From Luteimonas marina (lineage in GTDB: Bacteria; Pseudomonadota; Gammaproteobacteria; Xanthomonadales; Xanthomonadaceae): a DNA stretch of 64,000 nucleotides. Each line of letters starts with the position of its first letter. The first letter of the stretch is position 1. The stretch spans positions 846,083 to 910,082 of the forward strand of contig NZ_VOHK01000001.1 of the NCBI RefSeq assembly GCF_007859325.1, given 5' to 3'. The notes beneath the pieces were generated by a model that saw only the letters and a list, made by a program, of their open reading frames with translations, made no database searches and was not told where the DNA came from. Below, one piece after another: positions 1-7,832 of the stretch. A program made the position numbers and the translations under genes.

Positions 1-914
1 ACGCGGCCAAAGCCGAAGCCAAGGCGCCGGCCTCGACCAAGCCCGCCCCCGTGTCCGGCGGCACCGGCGAACTGCCACCTGGCGCGCGCTTCACCGCCGA
101 GAAGGAAGGCATCGACCCGTCGAAGGTCGAAGGCACCGGCCGTCGCGGCGCGGTGACCAAGGAAGACCTGGTCAACTACGCCTCGGGCAAGACCGCCGGC
201 GTCTCCGGCGGCGCGCGTCCTGAAGAGCGCGTGCCGATGACCCGCATCCGCAAGCGCATCGCCGAGCGCCTGATGCAGTCGAAGGAATCGATCGCGATGC
301 TGACCTCGTTCAACGAGGTCAACCTCGGCAAGGTGATGGCGCTGCGCAAGGAACTGGGCGAACAGTTCCAGAAGGACACCGGCGTCAAGCTCGGCTTCAT
401 GAGCTTCTTCGCCAAGGCCGCGGCCAACGCGCTGCAGCGCTACCCGGTGGTCAACGCCTCGGTCGACGGCGAGGACATCATCTACCACGGCTACGCCGAC
501 ATCTCGGTGGCGATCTCCACCGACCGCGGCCTGGTCACGCCGGTGCTGCGCAACGTCGAGCGCATGTCCTTCGCCGAGGTCGAGAAGGGCATCGCCGACT
601 TCGCGACCGCCGCGCGCGAGGGCGGCCTCAAGCTCGAGGACCTGCAGGGCGGCACCTTCACCATCACCAACGGCGGCACCTTCGGCTCGCTGTTCTCCAC
701 GCCGATCGTCAACCCGCCGCAGAGCGCCATCCTCGGCATGCACGCGATCAAGGAGCGCGCGATCGTCGAGAACGGCCAGGTCGTCGCCGCGCCGATGATG
801 TACATCGCGATCAGCTACGACCACCGCATCATCGACGGCAAGGACGCGGTGCTGTTCCTGGTCGACATCAAGAACCAGCTGGAAAACCCGGGCCGGATGG
901 TTCTCGGGCTCTGA
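1..914 (+). CDS. sucB: Dihydrolipoyllysine succinyltransferase, E2 of 2-oxoglutarate dehydrogenase (5' truncated)
   Basis: Transfers the succinyl group from lipoyl-lysine to CoA in the 2-oxoglutarate dehydrogenase complex of the TCA cycle. The window opens inside the gene; the visible frame starts at base 3 and gives about 303 residues. It begins in an Ala/Pro/Lys-rich linker, then a peripheral subunit-binding domain ([18 protein letters not shown], ending [11 protein letters not shown]), then the acyltransferase core with [20 protein letters not shown] and the catalytic [12 protein letters not shown] near the C terminus. The GSLFSTPI stretch and the following lpdA fit the succinyl enzyme rather than the acetyl enzyme. 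The lipoyl domain lies outside the window. Certain as an E2; slightly less certain as SucB. Confidence 0.93.
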   Translation, partial: AAKAEAKAPASTKPAPVSGGTGELPPGARFTAEKEGIDPSKVEGTGRRGAVTKEDLVNYASGKTAGVSGGARPEERVPMTRIRKRIAERLMQSKESIAMLTSFNEVNLGKVMALRKELGEQFQKDTGVKLGFMSFFAKAAANALQRYPVVNASVDGEDIIYHGYADISVAISTDRGLVTPVLRNVERMSFAEVEKGIADFATAAREGGLKLEDLQGGTFTITNGGTFGSLFSTPIVNPPQSAILGMHAIKERAIVENGQVVAAPMMYIAISYDHRIIDGKDAVLFLVDIKNQLENPGRMVLGL

Positions 915-920
915 GGAAGC

Positions 921-1022
921 CGTGATTGGTGGATTCGTGATTGGTGATTCGAAAAAAGCGGATCGCATCACGGATCAGCGTTTTCGCTTCTTCCAATCAC
1001 GAATCACGAATCACGAATCACG
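921..1022. repeat. Inverted repeat of GATTCGTGATT units between sucB and lpdA
   Basis: The left arm (921-951) is built of GTGATTGGT and GATTCGTGATT units. The right arm (993-1022) has the complementary CGAATCACGAATCACG units, so the 120-base spacer can fold into a long imperfect stem. Its low-complexity iteration suggests slippage-type expansion. It lies inside a likely operon and could modulate lpdA expression; that is inference. Confidence 0.7.
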
Positions 1023-1025
1023 TGA

Positions 1026-2477
<1,452 letters not shown>

Positions 2478-2553
2478 GGCCGGGAATGGGGGATCGGGAA
2501 CAGGGAATGGAAACGTCGGTTCCGCTTTGATCCCCATCGCTCTAGGTATGGGC

Positions 2554-2641
2554 CGTCATCCCGGCGAAAGCAGGGATCCAAATTGCCTTTTGCAGCAAGC
2601 CGAGAATATCAAGATGGATCCCAGCTTTCGCTGGGATGACG
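2554..2641. repeat. Paired REP-like palindromes, GTCATCCC family
   Basis: Two inverted units (2554-2580 and 2615-2641) lie between lpdA and the LOG gene. Each unit reads CGTCATCCC, a GC-rich stem around GAAA, then GGGATCCA. The left unit has one stem mismatch (CCCGGC against GCAGGG); the right one has the matched stem CCCAGC/GCTGGG. Same family as the units near 3432, 7621, 10599, 24092, 44331, 51920 and 62719. Confidence 0.85.
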
Positions 2642-2684
2642 CAGGTCGGCTTTTGCTTGCCGCATTCCCTTATTCTCCACTCCC

Positions 2685-3278
2685 ATGAAATCCATCTGCG
2701 TCTACTGCGGCTCCAACGCCGGCAGCAAGCCGGCCTACACCGAACGCGCGATGGCGCTCGGCGACCGCCTCGCGAAGGAAGGCCTGTCCCTGGTCTACGG
2801 CGGCGGCAACGTCGGGCTGATGGCCATCGTCGCCGACGCGGCGCTGCAGGCCGGCGGCGAGGTGGTCGGCGTGATCCCGGAGCAACTGGTGAACTGGGAG
2901 GTCGCGCACAAGGGCGTGACCCGGCTTGAGGTCGTGGGTTCGATGCACGAGCGCAAGATGCGCATGTTCGACCTCGCCGATGGTTTCGTCGCCCTGCCCG
3001 GCGGCTTCGGCACGCTCGACGAGATGTTCGAGATGCTGACCTGGCGCCAGCTCGGCATCGGCAACAAGCCCTGCGCCTTCCTCGACGTCGACGATTTCTA
3101 CGATCCGCTGATCGGCATGATCGACCGCATGGTGGCCGAGCGCTTCCTGCATCCCGACCAGCGTGCCGACCTGTGGCATGGCGACGACATCGACACGATG
3201 CTGGCGTGGATGCGGGGGTATACGCCGGCGAGTGCGAGCAAGTGGATCGACGAGAAGCGCCGCAAGGCGATGCGGTAG
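2685..3278 (+). CDS. LOG-family nucleotide 5'-monophosphate phosphoribohydrolase (TIGR00730)
   Basis: 197-residue member of the LOG/lysine-decarboxylase-like family, which hydrolyses nucleoside or cytokinin riboside 5'-monophosphates to base and ribose phosphate. Visible are the N-terminal ICVYCGSN, the nucleotide-binding LVYGGGNVGLMA (residues 37-48), the SMHERKMRM helix, and the family signature PGGFGTLDE with its catalytic glutamate. The substrate in bacteria is usually unproven, so the cytokinin name should not be taken literally. It stands alone between two repeat blocks. The ATG at 2685 has no strong ribosome-binding site, but the MKSICVYCGS start fits the family exactly. Confidence 0.92.
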   Translation: MKSICVYCGSNAGSKPAYTERAMALGDRLAKEGLSLVYGGGNVGLMAIVADAALQAGGEVVGVIPEQLVNWEVAHKGVTRLEVVGSMHERKMRMFDLADGFVALPGGFGTLDEMFEMLTWRQLGIGNKPCAFLDVDDFYDPLIGMIDRMVAERFLHPDQRADLWHGDDIDTMLAWMRGYTPASASKWIDEKRRKAMR

Positions 3279-3431
3279 GAGCCAGTCGCGCTGCGACGCG
3301 TTCATCATCATAGGCGCCCTATGCCCATCCGGCGGGATAACCGGGCCAATCCGCGCGGCGCTTTCCTACCCCGCCAGCAGTCGCAAAGCCGATGCGCACT
3401 GCGCTCGATCCTGCTTCCATGGTCCAAGTCC

Positions 3432-3802
3432 CGTCATCCCGGCGCAAGCCGGGATCCAGCTTTTCCCGGCCATGAAACAACCCTGCGTCTACATCCTCGC
3501 CAGCCGATGGAATGGCACCCTGTACACGGGCGTGACCTCCAATCTCGTCAAGAGAGTCTGGGAGCACAGGAACGACGTCGTTCCCGGATTCACACGAAAG
3601 TATCGGGTACACAACCTGGTCTGGTTCGAGCAACACGACTCCATGATGTCCGCCATTGCGCGCGAAAAGGCTCTTAAGGAATGGAAACGGGCCTGGAAGA
3701 TCGAACTGATCGACAGGACGAATCCGGGCTGGCGCGACTTGTATCCGGATATGATTGGGACATAAGGCAAAGAGCTGGATCCCGGCTTGCGCCGGGATGA
3801 CG
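3432..3802. repeat. Perfect 30-bp inverted repeats bracketing the GIY-YIG gene
   Basis: Bases 3432-3461 and 3773-3802 are exact reverse complements over 30 bases. Each is one GTCATCCC-family REP unit with stem CCCGGC/GCCGGG. Both have GCAA in the loop, where every other unit of this family in the window has GAAA. The arms start 10 bases before the nuclease ATG and 7 bases after its stop, so the gene and arms form a compact 371-base unit. Confidence 0.85.
3472..3765 (+). CDS. Small single-domain GIY-YIG nuclease
   Basis: 97 residues, essentially only a GIY-YIG domain (UvrC/SLX1/YhbQ-like fold). The two strand motifs appear as CVYILAS (residues 5-11) and LYTGVTSNL (17-25). The helix arginine is in KRVWEHR (27-33), and the metal-binding glutamate is likely in REKALKEWKR (64-73). 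The ATG at 3472 gives the canonical M-x(3)-CVYI start; upstream codons in frame come from the repeat and neighbouring sequence and are not coding. The gene lies between two perfect inverted REP units. Biological role unknown: domain assignment firm, any link with repeat movement is inference. Confidence 0.88.
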   Translation: MKQPCVYILASRWNGTLYTGVTSNLVKRVWEHRNDVVPGFTRKYRVHNLVWFEQHDSMMSAIAREKALKEWKRAWKIELIDRTNPGWRDLYPDMIGT

Positions 3803-3825
3803 TGACCAGTGAAATGGAGAGGACG

Positions 3826-4848
3826 ATGACGATCCCCCACACCTTCAGCGCCTTCCGCATCCACAGCGACGACGCCGGCTACCGCAGCGGCATCGAACCG
3901 GTCTCGATCGACGACTTGTCGCCCGGCGAGATCGTGGTCAGGACCGCCTTCTCCTCGGTCAACTTCAAGGACGCGCTCGCCGGCACCGGCCAGGGCAAGA
4001 TCCTGCGCCGGTTCCCGCTGGTGGGCGGCATCGACCTGGCCGGCCACGTGGTTTCCTCCACCGATCCGAAGTTCCGCGAAGGCGACGAGGTGCTGGTCAC
4101 CGGCTGCGGCCTGAGCGAAACGCGCGACGGCGGCTATTCCGAGTACGCGCGGATCGAGACGAAATGGGCGGTCCCGCTGCCGATCGGCCTTTCCCTGCGC
4201 GAGAGCATGATCCTCGGCACCGCCGGCTTCACCGCGGCGCTGGCGCTGCTGCGCATGCAGGACAACCGGCAGACGCCGGCGCACGGCCCGCTTGCGGTCA
4301 CCGGCGCAACCGGTGGCGTCGGTTCGCTCGCCGTCGACATCTTCAGCAGCGCCGGCTACGCCGTGCACGCGATCAGCGGCAAGCCCGAACACGCCGACTA
4401 CCTCAAGGCCATCGGCGCCAGCGAAGTGCTCGGCCGCGACGCGCTGGCGACGACCCGCGCGATGGAGTCGGTGAAGTTCGGCGGCGGCCTCGACAACGTC
4501 GGTGGACCGATGCTGGCCAGCCTGCTGGCGCAGACGCGCCCCTACGGCAACGTCGCCAGCGCCGGGCTCGCCGCGAGCGCGGACCTGCCGGCGACGGTCA
4601 TGCCCTTCATCATCCGCGGCGTGTCCCTGCTCGGCGTGGCCTCGGCGGGCACCGCGCGCGACATCCGCGACGACGTCTGGCGCCGCCTCGCCTCGGACTG
4701 GAAACCGCGCCACCTCGACCGGATCTGCACCCGCGAAACCACGCTCGACGGCCTGCCGGCGGTGTTCGAGGGCATGCTCGCGGGCGGATCGCTCGGCAGG
4801 ACCCTGGTCACATTCCCGCCGGGCGGGACGTTGGCAACGGCGGCCTGA
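3826..4848 (+). CDS. acuI: Acrylyl-CoA reductase (NADPH)/YhdH-type zinc-independent medium-chain reductase
   Basis: 340-residue medium-chain dehydrogenase/reductase of the YhdH/AcuI group, which reduces acryloyl-CoA to propionyl-CoA with NADPH. Seen are the GroES-like half with SSVNFKDALAGTGQGKI and the FPLVGGIDLAGHV segment, and a Rossmann half with VTGATGGVGSLAVDI. The family's C-terminal GRTLVTF is present. There is no zinc-ligand cysteine cluster, as expected. The start at 3826 is chosen because GGAGAGG precedes it by a few bases; an earlier in-frame start would begin inside the REP unit. It is followed 35 bases later by the response regulator, but no functional link is evident. Confidence 0.88.
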   Translation: MTIPHTFSAFRIHSDDAGYRSGIEPVSIDDLSPGEIVVRTAFSSVNFKDALAGTGQGKILRRFPLVGGIDLAGHVVSSTDPKFREGDEVLVTGCGLSETRDGGYSEYARIETKWAVPLPIGLSLRESMILGTAGFTAALALLRMQDNRQTPAHGPLAVTGATGGVGSLAVDIFSSAGYAVHAISGKPEHADYLKAIGASEVLGRDALATTRAMESVKFGGGLDNVGGPMLASLLAQTRPYGNVASAGLAASADLPATVMPFIIRGVSLLGVASAGTARDIRDDVWRRLASDWKPRHLDRICTRETTLDGLPAVFEGMLAGGSLGRTLVTFPPGGTLATAA

Positions 4849-4883
4849 CCGCTACAATCCGCCCATCCACCAGGGGAAACCGA

Positions 4884-5282
4884 ATGGCGCGCATCCTCAT
4901 CGTCGATGACTCACCCTCGCAGCTGATGGGCATCCGCCGCATCGTCGAAAAGCTGGGGCACGAGGCGATCACCGCCGAGGACGGCGCCGCCGGCGTGCGG
5001 GTCGCGAAGGAGACGATCCCGGACCTGATCCTGATGGACGTGGTGATGCCGAACCTCAACGGCTTCCAGGCCACGCGCACGATCAAGCGCGACGCCGCCA
5101 CCGGCCACATCCCGGTGATCCTGGTGACCACCAAGGACCAGGAAACCGACCGCATCTGGGGCATCCGCCAGGGCGCGCAGGGCTACCTCACCAAGCCCTT
5201 CAGCGAGGCGGAACTGACCGAGGCGATCGTGTCGACCATCGGCCACGGCAGTGCGCCGGAGCCGGAGCCGGAAGCGGGCTAA
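4884..5282 (+). CDS. pilH: Single-domain response regulator, PilH-like
   Basis: 132-residue CheY-like receiver with no output domain. The acidic pair is Asp8-Asp9, the phospho-acceptor Asp52 (LILMDVVMPNLNG), and the conserved Lys104 lies in YLTKPF. The stretches MARILIVDDSP, LNGFQATR and VTTKDQETD closely resemble PilH, which works with the Pil-Chp chemosensory system controlling type IV pilus retraction. The other pil-chp genes are not beside it, so the partner kinase must be elsewhere and the PilH name rests on sequence resemblance. A GGGGAAAC stretch a few bases upstream of the ATG is a plausible ribosome-binding site. Confidence 0.8.
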   Translation: MARILIVDDSPSQLMGIRRIVEKLGHEAITAEDGAAGVRVAKETIPDLILMDVVMPNLNGFQATRTIKRDAATGHIPVILVTTKDQETDRIWGIRQGAQGYLTKPFSEAELTEAIVSTIGHGSAPEPEPEAG

Positions 5283-5302
5283 GCCCGGCCTGCGGCCGCG
5301 GT

Positions 5303-5430
5303 GCGCCTTCCGTCGTGCAGCGCGCCTTCTGTCATGCAGCGCGCCTTCTGTCATTTCGACCGAAGGGAGAAATCTCCTGCGGGCGCATCAGGGCGTGCGG
5401 CGAGAGATTTCTCCCTTCGGTCGAAATGAC
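5303..5430. repeat. 19-bp tandem triplet running into a TGTCATTTCGAC-family inverted repeat
   Basis: Three 19-base direct units start at 5303, 5322 and 5341 (GCGCCTTCTGTCATGCAGC-like). The third runs into the left arm of a perfect 26-bp inverted repeat (5350-5375 against 5405-5430; arms contain TTTCGACCGAAGGGAG). It lies between convergent pilH and cbpA-like genes, where a strong stem could end transcription from both sides. A diverged relative is at 62633-62700. Confidence 0.85.
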
Positions 5431-5507
5431 AGACTGGCCGAGCCGGAGTCCCGGATCGGTTGCGCGCCGCGAGCGGCAAAGCCCGTCCGGCGGACGCAGC
5501 GCCGCGA

Positions 5508-6419
5508 TCAATCCCGCCGCCAATCCCCGGCAAAGGCCTCGCGGATCTTCTCGTAGGCCTCGCGCTGCTTCACGTCGTGCGGCGTCGGCGCCTGGATCTC
5601 CAGTTCGACCAGCTGGTCGCCCGCCGCCGCCCCGCCGCTGCCCGGCAGGCCGCGGCCGCGCAGGCGCAGCTTGCGGCCGGCCTCGGAGTCCTTCGGGATC
5701 TTCAGCTCGACCGTACCGCCCAGCGTCGGCACGCTGACCGTGGCCCCCAGCGCCGCTTCCCAGGGCGCGACCGGCAGGGTGTAGACGATATTGCGGCCGT
5801 CGACCTCGAACCGGGGATGCGCGGCGTATTCGATCTCCAGCAGCAGGTCGCCGCCGTGACTGCCCTGCTTCGCCAGCCGGACCACCTGCCCCGGACGGAC
5901 GCCCTTGGGCACGCGCACGTCGAAGGACTTGCCGTTGATGCCGATCCGCACGCTGTCGCCGCGATAGACGTTCTCCAGCGACACCGCCAGCTTGGCGCGG
6001 GTATCGCCCGCGGCCTGGTAACCCGGGCGCGCGCCGCCGCGCGGGCCGGGACCCGCGCCAGCCCCGGAGCGACGGAACAGGCTCTCGAAGAAATCGCTGA
6101 AGCCGCCGCCCGCGCCGCCGCCGGCGAAGACTTCCTCGAAGTCGAATCCGCCCGCGCCACCACCGCCGAATCCCGCCGGCGGCACCTCGTCGCCCGGGCG
6201 GTAGCCGCCCGCGCGCAATTGGTCGTAGGCCTTGCGCTTGGCGGGATCGCGCAGCGCCTCGTAAGCCTCGTTGATGGCCTTGAACTTGTCCTCGGCGCCG
6301 GCTTCCTTGCTGACGTCCGGATGGTACTTGCGCGCCAGCCGGCGGTAGGCGGACTTGATCTCCGCATCGCCCGCGTTCGGCTCGACGCCAAGCACGTTGT
6401 AGTAATCCTTGAACTGCAT
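5508..6419 (-). CDS. cbpA: DnaJ-class co-chaperone, CbpA-like
   Basis: 303-residue type II Hsp40 that would stimulate DnaK ATPase and present unfolded clients. The J domain occupies residues 1-70 with HPD at 33-35. A Gly/Phe-rich linker spans roughly 80-135, followed by the two C-terminal beta-barrel substrate domains (VRIGINGKSFDVRVPKGVRPG; LPVAPWEAALGA). There is no Cys4 zinc-finger domain, so this is CbpA/DnaJB type rather than DnaJ itself. It lies 66 bases downstream of hsp20 on the same strand and is probably co-transcribed from the heat-shock-type promoter upstream of that gene. Confidence 0.92.
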   Translation of the reverse strand: MQFKDYYNVLGVEPNAGDAEIKSAYRRLARKYHPDVSKEAGAEDKFKAINEAYEALRDPAKRKAYDQLRAGGYRPGDEVPPAGFGGGGAGGFDFEEVFAGGGAGGGFSDFFESLFRRSGAGAGPGPRGGARPGYQAAGDTRAKLAVSLENVYRGDSVRIGINGKSFDVRVPKGVRPGQVVRLAKQGSHGGDLLLEIEYAAHPRFEVDGRNIVYTLPVAPWEAALGATVSVPTLGGTVELKIPKDSEAGRKLRLRGRGLPGSGGAAAGDQLVELEIQAPTPHDVKQREAYEKIREAFAGDWRRD

Positions 6420-6485
6420 GCTCGCTCCACGACGACGGCCCGCAGTGCGGGCCGTCGCCAGTTTAACGGTGGAGGAACGCGACGG

Positions 6486-6944
6486 TCAGTGGGCAGTCGG
6501 GGAGCCGACCTGGATCCGGCGCGGGGTGGTCTCGGGCTTCTTGGGGATGACGATCTCCAGCACGCCGTTGCGGCCGCTGGCCGAGATGCCGTCGGCGTCG
6601 GCGCTGTCGGGCAGCGCGAAGCGGCGATGGAAGCTGCCGTAGCGGCGCTCGATGCGCGAGAAGCGCGCGGTTTCGGTCGTCGACTCGCCCTGGCGCTCGC
6701 CCTTGATCGAGAGGATGCCCTTGTCCATCTGCACCTCGATCTGCTGCGGGTCGATGCCCGGCAGGTCGGCCAGGATCACGAAGCGCTCGGCTTCCTCCTT
6801 GATGTCCACGCGCGGCACCCACTGCGCCGTGACCACGGCCGAGGTGTCGGTGTCCTCCTGGCCGAAGAAGCGGTCGAACACCTGCTTGATCTCATTCTGC
6901 AGCGCCAGCTCCGGGGAGCGCTGGCGATAACGGACGATGCTCAT
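6486..6944 (-). CDS. Small heat-shock protein, Hsp20/alpha-crystallin family
   Basis: 152 residues; an ATP-independent holdase that binds unfolding proteins. The alpha-crystallin domain spans about residues 43-140, with PRVDIKEEAERFVILADLPG, GERQGES, the FHRRFALPD strand and GVLEIVIPKKPE. The start at 6944 is supported by AGGAG about 8 bases upstream. It heads a two-gene unit with the CbpA-like gene, consistent with a holdase/Hsp40 pair feeding DnaK. Confidence 0.95.
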   Translation of the reverse strand: MSIVRYRQRSPELALQNEIKQVFDRFFGQEDTDTSAVVTAQWVPRVDIKEEAERFVILADLPGIDPQQIEVQMDKGILSIKGERQGESTTETARFSRIERRYGSFHRRFALPDSADADGISASGRNGVLEIVIPKKPETTPRRIQVGSPTAH

Positions 6945-6996
6945 GTCTGGAACTCCTGGATTCTGGATCGGCGGCGCATCGGCCGCCCTTGTCCGC

Positions 6997-7025
6997 GATG
7001 TGTGAGCGGGCCCGGCGTTTTCAAG
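6997..7025 (-). promoter_or_regulatory. Candidate sigma-32 (RpoH) promoter for hsp20
   Basis: On the minus strand, CTTGAAA (7019-7025) matches the RpoH -35 consensus exactly. After a 14-base spacer comes CACACATC (6997-7004), a fair match to the CCCCATNT -10. It lies about 50 bases upstream of the hsp20 ATG. The position and gene type make this credible, but the -10 match is only partial. Confidence 0.55.
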
Positions 7026-7089
7026 CCCCGCGCACGGCTCGGGCATGCGACGATAGGTCCTGTTCATTCCCTCGCTCAGGCCCTGCCCC

Positions 7090-7572
7090 ATGACCATCCA
7101 GATCGGCGACCGCATCCCCGAAGTGGTGCTCAAGTACATCGACGACGGCGTCCAGGCGGTCGACACCCCCACCCTCTTCGAAGACCGCAAGGTGGTGCTG
7201 TTCGCGGTGCCCGGCGCATTCACGCCAACCTGCTCGGAGCGCCACCTGCCCGGCTTCGTCGAGCACTTCGCGCAGTTCCGCGAGCGCGGCGTCGACGTGT
7301 TCTGCATGGCCGTGAACGATCCCTTCGTGATGCAGGCCTGGGGCGAGAGCCAGCACGTGCCGGCGGGCCTGCGCATGCTCTCCGACGGCAACGCCGACCT
7401 CACCCGCGCGCTCGGGCTGGAGATGGACGCCAGCGGCTACGGCATGGGCGTGCGCTGCAAGCGCTTCGCGCTGTACGCCGAGGACGGCATCGTGAAGCAG
7501 CTGTTCGTCGAGGCGCCGGGCGAGTTCCGGGTGTCGAGCGCGGAGAACATGCTGGCGCACCTGCCGGGCTGA
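7090..7572 (+). CDS. Peroxiredoxin, Prx5 (AhpC/TSA-Redoxin) type
   Basis: 160 residues; reduces hydrogen peroxide and organic hydroperoxides with a thiol donor. The peroxidatic site is PGAFTPTCSERHLPGF with Cys48, and the family's Thr45 and downstream Arg (GVRCKRFALY) are present. Cys72 (DVFCMAVNDPF) matches the second cysteine common in bacterial Prx5 proteins. There is no fused glutaredoxin domain, so reduction would need a separate glutaredoxin or thioredoxin. It is divergent from hsp20 across 145 bases. Confidence 0.93.
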   Translation: MTIQIGDRIPEVVLKYIDDGVQAVDTPTLFEDRKVVLFAVPGAFTPTCSERHLPGFVEHFAQFRERGVDVFCMAVNDPFVMQAWGESQHVPAGLRMLSDGNADLTRALGLEMDASGYGMGVRCKRFALYAEDGIVKQLFVEAPGEFRVSSAENMLAHLPG

Positions 7573-7620
7573 GCCCGCCGGGCCACTGCTCCCACCTTTC
7601 ACCGCCATTCCCATCTTTCA

Positions 7621-7724
7621 CCGTCATCCCCGTGAAGGCGGGGATCCAGTGTCTTTATCGATCCGGTCATCGCGTCTGCCCCGACGGCAAAGACGCTGGA
7701 TCCCCGCCTTCGCGGGGATGACGG
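7621..7724. repeat. Inverted repeat, GTCATCCCCG variant
   Basis: Left arm 7621-7655 and right arm about 7686-7724 pair with few mismatches (core GGATCCCCGCC against GGCGGGGATCC). It lies between the convergent peroxiredoxin and pbpC genes. A single arm of the same variant recurs at 10261-10295, so the pbpC gene has one on each side. The loop here is GAAG rather than GAAA, marking a subfamily. Confidence 0.8.
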
Positions 7725-7832
7725 CTTCCTTCCCGACGGTCGGATCGATGCCGGGATTTCTCCCGGATTCCCCCTGAATCGGCTCCTTTGCGGCAGCCGG
7801 AACTACTTGGCACGCGGCACGCGACGCCGACG

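Noticed and set aside
3163..3471. A longer N-terminal extension of the GIY-YIG protein
   Set aside because: It would run through the REP unit and into the LOG gene in another frame; the family start is at 3472.
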